NCBI GenBank assembly: GCA_000435715.1
Contig: FR882593.1
Coordinates: 78,109-106,227 of the forward strand
Reading direction: 5' to 3'
DNA: 28,119 nt
Source of the DNA: Firmicutes bacterium CAG:145
GTDB taxonomy: Bacteria > Bacillota > Clostridia > Peptostreptococcales > Anaerovoracaceae
The notes under the pieces are model-generated. The model ran no database searches and was not told the origin of the DNA. It was given only the letters and a program-made list of their open reading frames with translations. Position 1 is the stretch's first letter. Every line of letters begins with the position of its first letter. This document shows positions 8,881 to 15,162 of the stretch, one piece after another. Both the position numbers and the translations under genes were made by a program.

Positions 8881-9359
8881 GCATAGGAAAGGGGTACCCT
8901 TTCCGTAAAATCGTCCGTTTTCTGTCTGCCGACAGCGGATGATTTTTGCTTGTTGGGAAGTTTCCCAAACCCTCTGATTTTCCTCTCACTACCTACAACA
9001 CCGCATAGTGCGATTTTGACGAAGATTTGAGAGGGTTTTTTCAAAAATGTTTAAGATTTCCCGTTTCACTCCCTACTACGGACAAAGTTCCAAAATGCCA
9101 AAAAAAACGCTGCAATCTGCAAAGATTACAACACTTTCTAACTTACTATTTCGTTGTGCATAAACTATTTGCCCTCTGTTCCCATTGCTTTTCTTGCCGC
9201 TTTAATATAATGGCTACCCAAAAGACTTGAAATCGAATTTTTCTTTACTCTGTTTCATAATTATTTTACCCGACTACATTGTATATTTCATATTCTTTTC
9301 AAGATGTGATTACACACATCATAGTATGGATAGAAATAGAGCATATTATTCGCCTTGTG
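8881..9359. other. Non-coding stretch between tnpW and the cargo
   Basis: No convincing gene is seen in this A+T-rich stretch. It contains a hairpin pairing near 8908-8945 (ATCGTCCG with CGGATGAT). It also holds a distant inverted repeat AAACCCTCT (8967-8975) with AGAGGGTTT (9030-9038) followed by T residues, which resembles a rho-independent terminator with a long loop. It probably carries the tnpW promoter, the cargo promoter and perhaps recombination sites. Confidence 0.5.
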
Positions 9360-9403
9360 AATGAACATTATTCATTGACATTCTCATTTTACAGTGCTAT
9401 GAT
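9360..9403 (+). promoter_or_regulatory. Promoter and TetR-type operator 1 (methyltransferase)
   Basis: TTGACA (9375-9380), 17 bases, TATGAT (9398-9403) is a near-perfect promoter. AATGAACATTATTCATT (9360-9376) is an inverted repeat overlapping the -35 box. Its right half TATTCATT recurs in the operators at 10718 and 11407, and the same layout is seen at the tetR promoter. Confidence 0.72.
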
Positions 9404-9427
9404 AAGTATCGGAAAGGAGGGTTGAAT

Positions 9428-10036
9428 ATGGCTAACGTGAAAGAAAATTCAAAAACAGCTTTCAATCAACAAGCAGATACTTATGATAACGATATAAAAG
9501 GACAACACGCGCGTTCCTTATATCCTGTCATGCTTAAAAAACTTTCTGAACTCCCTTACCATACAGCTTTAGATTTAGGCTGCGGGACAGGCGAAATGAT
9601 GAAACGTATTTTGCAGCAAAAAGGGGACAAATCTTTATATGGAATTGACCTATCAGAAAAAATGTTAGAAGTAGCAAGAGAGAAACTTGGAAATGAAGTT
9701 AATCTTGTATTAGGGGACAGCGAAAATCTCCCCTTTAGCGACAATTTTTTTGATGTTGTTTATTGCAACGATTCCTTTCATCATTACCCCCTGCCAGATA
9801 AAGTGCTTTCAGAAGTGTGCAGAGTTTTAAAGCCCGGTGGAACATTTATCATGTGTGACTGCTGGCAACCTGCAATCGGACGGGCAATTATGAATTTCTA
9901 CATGAAACATAGCAAGGAGGGAGATGTAAAAATTTATTCAGAACGTGAAATACGGGGACTGTTTTCCGGTCACTTTTCAAAAGTTTTCTGGGAGCATATC
10001 GGAAATACGTCCTGTATAGCTTGGGGAATAAAATAA
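9428..10036 (+). CDS. Class I SAM-dependent methyltransferase
   Basis: This 202-aa protein is of the Methyltransf_11 type. The SAM-binding motif LDLGCGTGE is at about residues 48-56, an acidic end of strand 2 (YGIDLSEKM) follows, and then GDSENLPF and the VLKPGG loop. It has no transmembrane segment and no target-recognition domain naming a substrate; related proteins methylate small molecules. The start is ATG 9428, because GGAAAGGAGG ends seven bases before it; a TTG six bases earlier is less likely. It is the first gene of a cassette whose other members are TetR, an ICMT-like enzyme and MATE, all with similar palindromes upstream. Detoxifying methylation of a toxic compound is plausible but not shown. 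Confidence 0.88.
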   Translation: MANVKENSKTAFNQQADTYDNDIKGQHARSLYPVMLKKLSELPYHTALDLGCGTGEMMKRILQQKGDKSLYGIDLSEKMLEVAREKLGNEVNLVLGDSENLPFSDNFFDVVYCNDSFHHYPLPDKVLSEVCRVLKPGGTFIMCDCWQPAIGRAIMNFYMKHSKEGDVKIYSEREIRGLFSGHFSKVFWEHIGNTSCIAWGIK

Positions 10037-10045
10037 TCCTTTTAA

Positions 10046-10092
10046 ATGACTGATATTCAGTCATTGACTTTGTAAGCAAGGACTGATATTAT
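10046..10092 (+). promoter_or_regulatory. Promoter and TetR-type operator 2 (tetR autoregulation)
   Basis: ATGACTGATATTCAGTCAT (10046-10064) has perfect 8-bp arms around TAT and abuts TTGACT (10064-10069). After 17 bases comes TATTAT (10087-10092). A second, smaller palindrome TGATATTATCA (10084-10094) covers the -10 box. The arrangement fits autorepression. Confidence 0.72.
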
Positions 10093-10113
10093 CAAGTAGA
10101 AAGGAAGTGCAAT

Positions 10114-10674
10114 ATGCGTATTACGAAAGAACCCGAAGAACGTAAGCAGGAAATATTAGACACCGCTATGCGGTTATTCTACGAAAAAGGTTATGAAAAA
10201 ACCTCTATTACTGATATTGCAAAAGCCATAGGTGTTGCACAGGGATTGTGTTACCGATATTTTCCGTCAAAAGAAGCCCTTTTCGACAGTGCCATAGACC
10301 AGTATGCAGAGGAACTTGTGCGCCGTTTTTCTATTCCGGCGGATAGTGATAAACGAACATTAAGGGAAATTGTGGAAACAATGTCCGTTATGGTAGAAAC
10401 AGAAAATAGCGATTATTATAAGACTCTTCATGTCGGGGAAAATAAAAAATTTCACGACCAACTGATGTTAAAAGTCTGCGAAAAACTTTCAAAAATAGTT
10501 ACTAAGCTACTTGAACGAGCAAAAGAAAAAGACGAAATCAGCATAAATGATATTCAAACAACAGCCTCTTTTTGCGTTTACGGGCAAATCGGTATTTTAC
10601 TTGACGGAAGTTATACCGCAGAAGAAAAAGAAAAACGTATTCGTGATTTTCTGATATATGCGCTAAGGCTGTAA
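10114..10674 (+). CDS. TetR/AcrR family transcriptional regulator
   Basis: The 186-aa protein has a typical TetR N-terminal HTH (about residues 8-58): KQEILDTAMRLF, then TSITDIAKAIGVAQG, then YRYFPSKEALF. A divergent helical ligand-binding domain follows. GAAAGGAAG precedes the ATG. The palindrome at its own promoter and related palindromes before the three flanking genes make it the likely repressor of the whole cassette, relieved by a ligand that the methyltransferases or the MATE pump may handle. The assignment of operators to this protein is inference from spacing, palindromy and repetition. Confidence 0.92.
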   Translation: MRITKEPEERKQEILDTAMRLFYEKGYEKTSITDIAKAIGVAQGLCYRYFPSKEALFDSAIDQYAEELVRRFSIPADSDKRTLREIVETMSVMVETENSDYYKTLHVGENKKFHDQLMLKVCEKLSKIVTKLLERAKEKDEISINDIQTTASFCVYGQIGILLDGSYTAEEKEKRIRDFLIYALRL

Positions 10675-10678
10675 GGTG

Positions 10679-10700
10679 GCTCCCTGCTCTGATAGGGAGC
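10679..10700 (+). terminator. Terminator after tetR
   Basis: GCTCCCT and AGGGAGC form a 7-bp stem just after the tetR stop, followed by AATCTTT. It separates tetR from the next gene, which has its own operator. Confidence 0.6.
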
Positions 10701-10717
10701 AATCTTTCGGCATTTAA

Positions 10718-10736
10718 TTGAATGATATTCATTCAA
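10718..10736 (+). promoter_or_regulatory. TetR-type operator 3 (ICMT-like gene)
   Basis: TTGAATGATATTCATTCAA has perfect 8-bp arms with a TAT centre and lies immediately upstream of the GGAGG of the following gene. It has the same centre and spacing as operator 2. No strong -35/-10 pair is visible, so the promoter probably lies just upstream, overlapping the palindrome. Confidence 0.7.
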
Positions 10737-10752
10737 AGCGGAGGAAAAAGGA

Positions 10753-11367
10753 ATGAATGACCCGTCACGGTTTACAAGCATACAGGAATATTATTATTTC
10801 ATCTATGCTATCAGCTACATGATGTTAGCAGAACTCTGTATATGGATTTATAATTTCAAAGGTTGGTTGAAGAAACAAGATAAGAAAAATAGTGATTATG
10901 GAACAATTCTAATAGTCATGTTGGGGTGTTGGGGAAGTTTCTATTTCAGCACCTATTTCAGAAGTCAACCTTTTATCCAGATAGCGGGAGATATACTTCT
11001 TCCCCATGCTTTTTATTATGTGGGACTGGCTGCTATCCTCATAGGAACAACACTACGCATTTATGCTGTCTGGAGCCTAAGACACGCTTTTACTCTATCT
11101 GTCAAAACGGGAAGTAATCAACAATTAGTTACGACTGGGGTTTACCGATACATCAGAAATCCCGCTTATGCCGGAACAATTTTAAATATGCTTGGAAATG
11201 CCTTTTGTTTCCGTTCCGTCTTTGCACCGTTGGTTGTCCTGCTACTTTTAGCTATATGCTACGGGATAAGAATTAAGGTTGAAGAAAAAGCACTGTATGA
11301 ACGCTTCGGAGAAGATTTTAAAAACTATTGCTTCCGTACATGGAGGTTAATACCATTGATTTGGTAA
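10753..11367 (+). CDS. Isoprenylcysteine carboxyl methyltransferase family membrane protein
   Basis: This 204-aa integral membrane protein has about five hydrophobic segments. It carries the ICMT/PEMT signature in its C-terminal half: GVYRYIRNPAYAGTI (about residues 130-144), then EEKALYERFGEDFKNY near the end. The family uses SAM to methylate membrane-embedded or lipophilic substrates. Bacterial members are often of unknown function. GCGGAGG provides a clear ribosome site. A TetR-like palindrome sits directly upstream, so it is likely co-controlled with the soluble methyltransferase and MATE pump. Methylation of a hydrophobic drug or a lipid is possible; the true substrate is unknown. Confidence 0.85.
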   Translation: MNDPSRFTSIQEYYYFIYAISYMMLAELCIWIYNFKGWLKKQDKKNSDYGTILIVMLGCWGSFYFSTYFRSQPFIQIAGDILLPHAFYYVGLAAILIGTTLRIYAVWSLRHAFTLSVKTGSNQQLVTTGVYRYIRNPAYAGTILNMLGNAFCFRSVFAPLVVLLLLAICYGIRIKVEEKALYERFGEDFKNYCFRTWRLIPLIW

Positions 11368-11369
11368 TC

Positions 11370-11388
11370 GGCTACCTCATAGGTAGCC
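11370..11388 (+). terminator. Terminator after the ICMT-like gene
   Basis: GGCTACCT and AGGTAGCC form a perfect 8-bp stem with a CAT loop two bases after the stop codon, followed by CTTAAAT. Confidence 0.55.
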
Positions 11389-11406
11389 CTTAAATAAAGC
11401 ATAAAT

Positions 11407-11425
11407 ATGAATGTTATTCATTCAT
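11407..11425 (+). promoter_or_regulatory. TetR-type operator 4 (MATE gene)
   Basis: ATGAATGTTATTCATTCAT has 7-bp arms (ATGAATG and CATTCAT) and aligns with operator 3 over TGAATG-TATTCATTCA. It is 22 bases upstream of the MATE start codon. Confidence 0.7.
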
Positions 11426-11447
11426 TTAAAGAAAGGAAGTTTTAACT

Positions 11448-12764
11448 ATGCCAACAAAGATTGATTTTATTGGAGGAAATACAAGACGCTGTTTAATGAC
11501 TATGGCTCTGCCTATGATTGCTGCTATGTTTCTTAACATGGCTTACAACCTTGTTGATAGTTTATGGATTGGAAATCTTTTAGGAGAAACCGCCTATGCA
11601 GCATTAACTAATTCAACCCCCATTATTCTGATACTCACGTCCGTTGCTATGGGAGCTACTAACGGTGTATCAATTTTACTTTCGCAAGCGATTGGAGCGA
11701 AAGATAAGCGAAAAACAGAAAGTCTTATAGCAACTTCTCTTATCGTTGCTATTGCCTTTTCCCTTTTGATTACATTAGTCCTTGAACTGACCTTGCCTTT
11801 TATCCTAAATGCTCTGAACACGCCGACGGAAACTTATGACATGGCATACGGTTATCTGGCAATTTATGTTCTTGGATATGTTGCTGTTTACTTGTATCTA
11901 TACTTTACGGCAGTTTTGAGAAGTTTTGGAAATTCTATGTTTCAAGCCGCCGCTATGTTAGTATCTACGATTTTAAATGCAATTCTTGACCCTATTTTTA
12001 TTCACTTTATAGGCTTTCACGGAGCTGCGATTGCAACGCTGCTTTCACAGGCTGTTTGCTTGATTTTTATGGTTGCTTATCTGAAAAAGAAAAAATTGTT
12101 TGCTTTGCATATCACATGGTTTGAAAAAAAGGATATTTTACCCCTCATTCAGAAAGCTGTACCGTCTATCATTCAACAAAGTATTCCGGCGGTAAGCACA
12201 ACATTTTTGACTGCATTGGTAAGTACATACAGTATTACTGCGATTGCGGCGTATGGAATTACTGGGAAATTGGAAACTATCCTTTTTTATCCGGCTATGG
12301 CACTAAATATGGTCTTAACTACAATCGTTGGACAGTGCATTGGAGGGCAACGCCCCGACCGCGCCAGAGATTATTTAAAATGCGCTTTGAAATATGGGTG
12401 TGCGCTGCTCCTAATTCTTTCCATTATCATTGTAGCATTTTCAAAACAGCTTTCCTGCTTATTCGTAAAAAGCTCTGATGTTGCCGCTATTGTTGGCGTT
12501 TACTTCTTAATCGTAGGAGTAGGGTATGTTTTAAATACCGTCACAAACAGCTTTCTTGGTGTGTTGAATGGATTTGGCAAGCCTGCAAAAAGCATGATGT
12601 TGATGATTTTTTACTACATCGTTGTTCGTATGCCTTTAGCATATTTGCTCTCCCTTTTAGGGTTTGGGCTGAATGGAATATGGATTGCTGTACTTATAAG
12701 CCATATTTGCGCGGCAGCAGCTTCTACTATTGTATCGACGTTGCAATTTAAAATGTCAAAATAA
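11448..12764 (+). CDS. MATE family multidrug/toxin exporter
   Basis: This 438-aa membrane protein has about twelve hydrophobic segments in two related halves, typical of MATE (NorM/DinF-like) cation-coupled antiporters. Family features include an N-terminal MALPMIAAMFLN helix, LVDSLWIGN, a loop near GATNGVSILLSQAIGAKD, and the second-half equivalent AYGITGKLETILFYPAMALN. It should export a cationic or amphipathic toxic compound across the cytoplasmic membrane. GAAAGGAAG precedes the ATG. A TetR-type palindrome controls it, suggesting induction together with the two methyltransferases. It is the last cargo gene before the conserved element backbone on the right. Confidence 0.93.
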   Translation: MPTKIDFIGGNTRRCLMTMALPMIAAMFLNMAYNLVDSLWIGNLLGETAYAALTNSTPIILILTSVAMGATNGVSILLSQAIGAKDKRKTESLIATSLIVAIAFSLLITLVLELTLPFILNALNTPTETYDMAYGYLAIYVLGYVAVYLYLYFTAVLRSFGNSMFQAAAMLVSTILNAILDPIFIHFIGFHGAAIATLLSQAVCLIFMVAYLKKKKLFALHITWFEKKDILPLIQKAVPSIIQQSIPAVSTTFLTALVSTYSITAIAAYGITGKLETILFYPAMALNMVLTTIVGQCIGGQRPDRARDYLKCALKYGCALLLILSIIIVAFSKQLSCLFVKSSDVAAIVGVYFLIVGVGYVLNTVTNSFLGVLNGFGKPAKSMMLMIFYYIVVRMPLAYLLSLLGFGLNGIWIAVLISHICAAAASTIVSTLQFKMSK

Positions 12765-12869
12765 TTTGAAAAATTTAGCCGCCGTTTTCCTGTTTCAAAA
12801 ATGGAAATGCGGAGGGTGTATTAAAGTCGCCCTTTTTTAAGGATATGGCGGTATCAAGGAGGTATCGTC

Positions 12870-12929
12870 ATGTCCTTTTTCTGTACCATTGATATTCTTC
12901 AATCATCAAAAAAAGACTATTCCATGTAA
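12870..12929 (+). CDS. 19-residue ORF with a strong ribosome site
   Basis: An ATG preceded by AAGGAGG opens a 19-codon frame (MSFFCTIDILQ...KDYSM). It sits between the MATE gene and the sigma-like gene, ahead of a large hairpin. That position fits a leader peptide or a remnant small gene of the element backbone. No function is recognised. Confidence 0.4.
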   Translation: MSFFCTIDILQSSKKDYSM

Positions 12930-12995
12930 CGGGATATTCCGGCTGTCAGTATGAACACACATATCATTATAGACACTTAAATAACTCATATTACC

Positions 12996-13031
12996 AAACG
13001 CCTATGTGGTTTTGCGACCACATGGGCGTTT
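12996..13031 (+). promoter_or_regulatory. Long hairpin ahead of the sigma-like gene
   Basis: AAACGCCTATGTGG pairs with CCACATGGGCGTTT (one G-T pair) around an eight-base loop. It lies between the 19-codon ORF and the sigma-like gene and could be an attenuator or terminator. No long T tract follows. Confidence 0.55.
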
Positions 13032-13072
13032 GCCGTAATAGCCCCCTACTGGGAAGAAAGGGGGTGAGTTAG

Positions 13073-13531
13073 ATGATTTACTCGGAAGAATACAAGTAGC
13101 ATATCGAGTACACTTTCGCTGCCTTTTGCAAAGTCGTTCTTCGCAATACCGCATTTACCGCATACCGTGATTTCGGGCGGAAACAGAAACGGGAAGTATC
13201 ACTTGAATATATAATATCCGAAACGCCGCTTGAACCGTTCACAACAGATACTTATTTTGAGCAGTATGACCAACCGACAGTCTTTGTTGTAAAAGGGCAG
13301 GCGTTTGTTGTCGCAAATAAGCGGTTAGCCGACGCACTATTGAAATTGACCGACCATAGACGCAATGTTTTATTTCTGTACTATTTCTTCGGTTATACCG
13401 ACGCTCAAATCGGAAAAAAGTATGGAAGAAGCAGAAGTACAGCGAATTACTGGAAATTAGCAGCATTAAAACAGTTACGAAAAGAAATGGAGAGATTAGA
13501 ACATGAGGAACAAGAAACTGATACCCTTTGA
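13073..13531 (+). pseudogene. Sigma-70-like regulator (Tn916 orf7 type), amber codon at position 9
   Basis: From ATG 13073, after GGGGGTGAG, the frame reads MIYSEEYK, then TAG at 13097-13099, then 143 further in-frame residues. These resemble the Tn916 orf7 / conjugative-transposon sigma-factor family: a YTFAAFCKVVLRN segment, then LLKLTDHRRNVLFLYYFFGYTDAQIG and an HTH (RSRSTANYWKLAAL). Family members regulate conjugation genes of their element. The match on both sides of the stop suggests a single nonsense change (AAG/CAG-like to TAG). Translation could restart only at weak internal codons, the first ATG being at 13340. It is probably inactive unless suppressed. It overlaps the next gene by 29 bases. 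Confidence 0.72.
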
Positions 13532-13706
13532 AATCATTGAAAAGGCAGTCGCCGGAGAGCCGGAAGCCATAAATGCTGTTTTACAGCATTACAGCCCACA
13601 CATTAAGTATCTGTCCAAATACCGGGGACATATCAACGACGATATTCAAGACCGTTTGAAGGCACAACTTATCAAAGCTATCCTGCAATTCCGTTTTGAC
13701 AGGTAG
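13503..13706 (+). CDS. Helix-turn-helix domain protein (Tn916 orf8 type)
   Basis: This 67-aa protein resembles the small HTH_16-type proteins that follow the sigma-like gene in Tn916/Tn1549-like elements: FEIIEKAVAGEPEAINAVLQHY, then DDIQDRLKAQLIKAILQF. The start overlaps the end of the sigma-like gene, so the pair is translationally coupled, which makes the upstream amber codon likely to reduce its expression. The role is presumed regulatory or structural within the element and is not established. Confidence 0.75.
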   Translation: MRNKKLIPFEIIEKAVAGEPEAINAVLQHYSPHIKYLSKYRGHINDDIQDRLKAQLIKAILQFRFDR

Positions 13707-13720
13707 CAAGTAGCAAAGCC

Positions 13721-13774
13721 AGAGAAAGCCGTCAAGGATAAACTTCGCGCTTCGCGTCCTTGACGGTTTTCTCT
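13721..13774 (+). terminator. 18-bp stem hairpin after the HTH gene
   Basis: AGAGAAAGCCGTCAAGGA pairs with TCCTTGACGGTTTTCTCT (one G-T pair) around an 18-base loop that itself contains CGCG-type repeats. It is the first structure after the HTH stop and is probably a strong terminator, or a processing site on single-stranded DNA. Confidence 0.6.
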
Positions 13775-13795
13775 GTCCTTGCTATATGGCAGCCA

Positions 13796-13826
13796 AGAGC
13801 GCAATCGGATAGACCGCTTGCGCTCT
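13796..13826. repeat. Second hairpin in tandem
   Basis: AGAGCGCAA and TTGCGCTCT form a perfect 9-bp stem with a 13-base loop, 21 bases after the previous hairpin. Function is unknown; two adjacent stems can mark an origin or transfer site. Confidence 0.45.
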
Positions 13827-13960
13827 CTACGAATTATGAATTTTTGAATGGATAATTGTTTCTGTATTGTCGTTTCCTTTCACTTCCGTTCCGAGATTTT
13901 ATGGGTAGAGAAAAATTAGGGGACGGAAAGGAATGGGTAATTGATTAAATCCGTAATTAT

Positions 13961-14194
13961 TTAATCTTTACTTTATATATCTTTATTTAATTGCGTTGGA
14001 TTTTCCAACGTAGGTTTTTCCAACATAGGTTTATCCAACGTTGGAAAATCCAATGTAGGTAATTCAATGTCGGAAGCACACATAGACTTTGTTTCGTGTA
14101 AACAGCCACATGAATTGCCCGTAGTAATGTTACGCAATAGAGGGCAAAATAGCCTTGATTTAAGCAGCTTACAGACACGAAAACACCAAGAGTA
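13961..14194 (+). pseudogene. Open frame with SNVG repeats, possible replication-initiator remnant
   Basis: An open frame without a start codon runs from a TAA just upstream of 13961 to a TAA near 14194. It begins with 5-residue repeats (SNVGF, SNIGL, SNVGK, SNVGN) and then a non-repetitive tail that looks coding (HELPVVMLRNRGQNSLDLSSLQ). RepA_N/DUF6017-like initiators of such elements carry repetitive linkers of this kind. I therefore read it as the possible 3' remnant of an initiator, with low certainty. An internal ATG exists at the end of the repeats but has no ribosome site. Confidence 0.3.
14004..14073 (+). repeat. Tandem 15-bp repeats, iteron-like
   Basis: Four to five units of 15 bp start at 14004, 14019, 14034, 14049 and (degenerate) 14064, of form TCCAACGTAGGTTTT. 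A perfect 15-bp inverted repeat, TTGGATTTTCCAACG (13996-14010) against CGTTGGAAAATCCAA (14039-14053), is superimposed. The period keeps reading frame. They could be origin iterons or simply coding repeats. Confidence 0.65.
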
Positions 14195-14255
14195 AGGGAT
14201 TTATACCTTTTCCCTTAAAAAGGGGATTCTACTGCGTAACAATGTAAAGATAGAA

Positions 14256-14299
14256 AAACAGAGAGTAAACCACTTTTGAAAGTGACTAACTCTCTGTTT
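14256..14299. terminator. Long symmetrical hairpin
   Basis: AAACAGAGAGT pairs with ACTCTCTGTTT, and an inner CACTTT pairs with AAAGTG around a TG loop. It has A/T tracts on both sides and could serve as a bidirectional terminator. Confidence 0.5.
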
Positions 14300-14395
14300 C
14301 CATTTGCAAACCTGTCTGTCAGCGTTAGTGATAATTTGGTTAAATACTTCCTTATCACTGTAAAACTAAGGCTTTTTGCCGTTTGAAAGCCTTCC

Positions 14396-14415
14396 GTGGC
14401 AACAAAATGGCAACA
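14396..14415. repeat. Integrase arm-type repeat pair (left)
   Basis: GTGGCAACAAAATGGCAACA contains two GGCAACA copies spaced 11 bp. It matches 19 of 20 bases at 24502-24521. Paired 11-bp-spaced repeats next to int genes are typical arm-binding sites for the N-terminal domain of Tn916-like integrases; this assignment is inference. Confidence 0.6.
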
Positions 14416-14437
14416 TTATTTGAATTATTGCATAAGT

Positions 14438-14478
14438 AAAGAGCTATCTGATTTCAAGTTGAAGTCAGATAGCTCTTT
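14438..14478. terminator. Bidirectional terminator after the XRE gene
   Basis: AAAGAGCTATCTGA and TCAGATAGCTCTTT form perfect 14-bp arms; TTTTGTTTTTT follows on the + strand. It lies 12 bases beyond the stop of the leftward XRE regulator. Confidence 0.75.
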
Positions 14479-14490
14479 TGTTTTTTCCGC

Positions 14491-15018
14491 TCAATCTTTC
14501 AGCTGGTCTTTGAATGCTTCGACTATTGCGTCGCTGAGTTCTTGCGACGGAACTTTTACATAGCCGGAGGCTTCATCATATTTCGGATAATTGTAACGCC
14601 ACCTGTCGTAGTCCTCACGGGTGATTTCTCCACTATGATACTTCTCCGCCTGCTCCGCCCATGCGGAAACCATCTTGCAAAGCTCGGCTGCGTCTTTACC
14701 CTTTCGGGGATCAATACGCATGAAAACGCCGCTCTCGTTCTTTTCAACCGTCAGACCGTAGCGGTCTTCCAATGTAAACAGGGTGTGCATCAAGCCAAGA
14801 TAGCTGTCAATATCGGGCACGGACAGGGCGAGCGGCGAAACGCCTAGGACTTCTGCAAGGCTGTTTGTCAAATCAGCCTTCGGAGTTCTGGAACTGGATT
14901 CATACTGCGCCATACGGATATCCGCCGTTTTTTCAGGGAAGCCGACTACCGTTCCCAAATACTTTTGTGTCATTCCTCGTAGATTGCGGAAAAAGCGAAT
15001 TCTCTCGCCGATTGCCAT
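14491..15018 (-). CDS. XRE family transcriptional regulator
   Basis: The 175-aa protein has an N-terminal HTH (RIRFFRNLRGMTQKYLGTVVG, then DIRMAQYESSSRTP). Its C-terminal region has the WAEQAEKYHSGEITREDYDRWRYNYP segment shared with the broken copy at 25190-25714. It is divergent from xis-int and probably controls excision and mobilisation. AAGGAG sits ten bases before ATG 15018. Another ATG at 15024 is too close, and an upstream reading to 15051 has no ribosome site. Two AAATTTAA-containing direct repeats flank its -35 box and are candidate operators for itself. Confidence 0.85.
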   Translation of the reverse strand: MAIGERIRFFRNLRGMTQKYLGTVVGFPEKTADIRMAQYESSSRTPKADLTNSLAEVLGVSPLALSVPDIDSYLGLMHTLFTLEDRYGLTVEKNESGVFMRIDPRKGKDAAELCKMVSAWAEQAEKYHSGEITREDYDRWRYNYPKYDEASGYVKVPSQELSDAIVEAFKDQLKD

Positions 15019-15053
15019 AACCATTACGCTCCTTATGTATGGATTGTGCAATC

Positions 15054-15108
15054 AGTATAGCATATAAATTTAACGCCTGTCAATATAACCATAGCAAATA
15101 AATTTAAT
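15054..15108 (-). promoter_or_regulatory. XRE promoter with two direct-repeat operators
   Basis: Minus-strand TTGACA (15078-15083), 18 bases, TATACT (15054-15059). ATAGCATATAAATTTAAC (15057-15074) and ATAGCAAATAAATTTAAT (15091-15108) are direct repeats 34 bp apart, one over the -10/spacer and one upstream of -35. This suggests autoregulation. Confidence 0.65.
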
Positions 15109-15125
15109 ACTTTTTCAAAAACCGC

Positions 15126-15154
15126 TTGACTTTACGGAATTTGCTTAGTATAAT
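15126..15154 (+). promoter_or_regulatory. Promoter of the xis-int operon
   Basis: TTGACT (15126-15131), 17 bases, TATAAT (15149-15154). It is divergent from the XRE promoter, and the XRE operators lie just upstream. Confidence 0.8.
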
Positions 15155-15162
15155 AACAATAC

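Larger units (their letters stand above)
6870..14390 (-). mobile_element. Serine-recombinase element with methyltransferase/MATE cargo (approximate ends)
   Basis: A large TnpX/TndX-like serine recombinase and TnpW lie at the left, reading outward. The cargo block and the Tn916-orf7/orf8-like genes follow on the right. This gene set is typical of Tn4451/Tn5397-related elements. No relaxase or secretion genes are present between its presumed ends, so it is either a small or an internally deleted derivative. The left end must fall between the guaA stop and about 6895. The right end lies somewhere in 13707-14395 and could not be fixed. Confidence 0.55.
13707..14395. other. Non-coding right flank of the serine element: hairpins and repeats
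   Basis: There is no intact gene here. In order it holds two strong hairpins (13721-13774 and 13796-13826), a 15-bp-period repeat block that reads as a possible gene remnant (about 13961-14194), and a long hairpin at 14256-14299. A stem at 14368-14393 (AAGGCTTT/AAAGCCTT) touches the integrase arm repeats. The right end of the serine element must lie in this stretch. Confidence 0.55.

Noticed and set aside
14004..14073. CRISPR array.
   Set aside because: The 15-bp units are contiguous without spacers and in frame; no cas genes are present in the window.
14380..14396. Placing the right end of the serine element at the GA dinucleotide 14385-14386, which would restore a core-to-arm distance almost equal to that of the neighbouring element (71 versus 70).
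   Set aside because: A perfect 8-bp stem (14368-14393) spans this point and looks native, and GA dinucleotides are everywhere. The boundary is left open.
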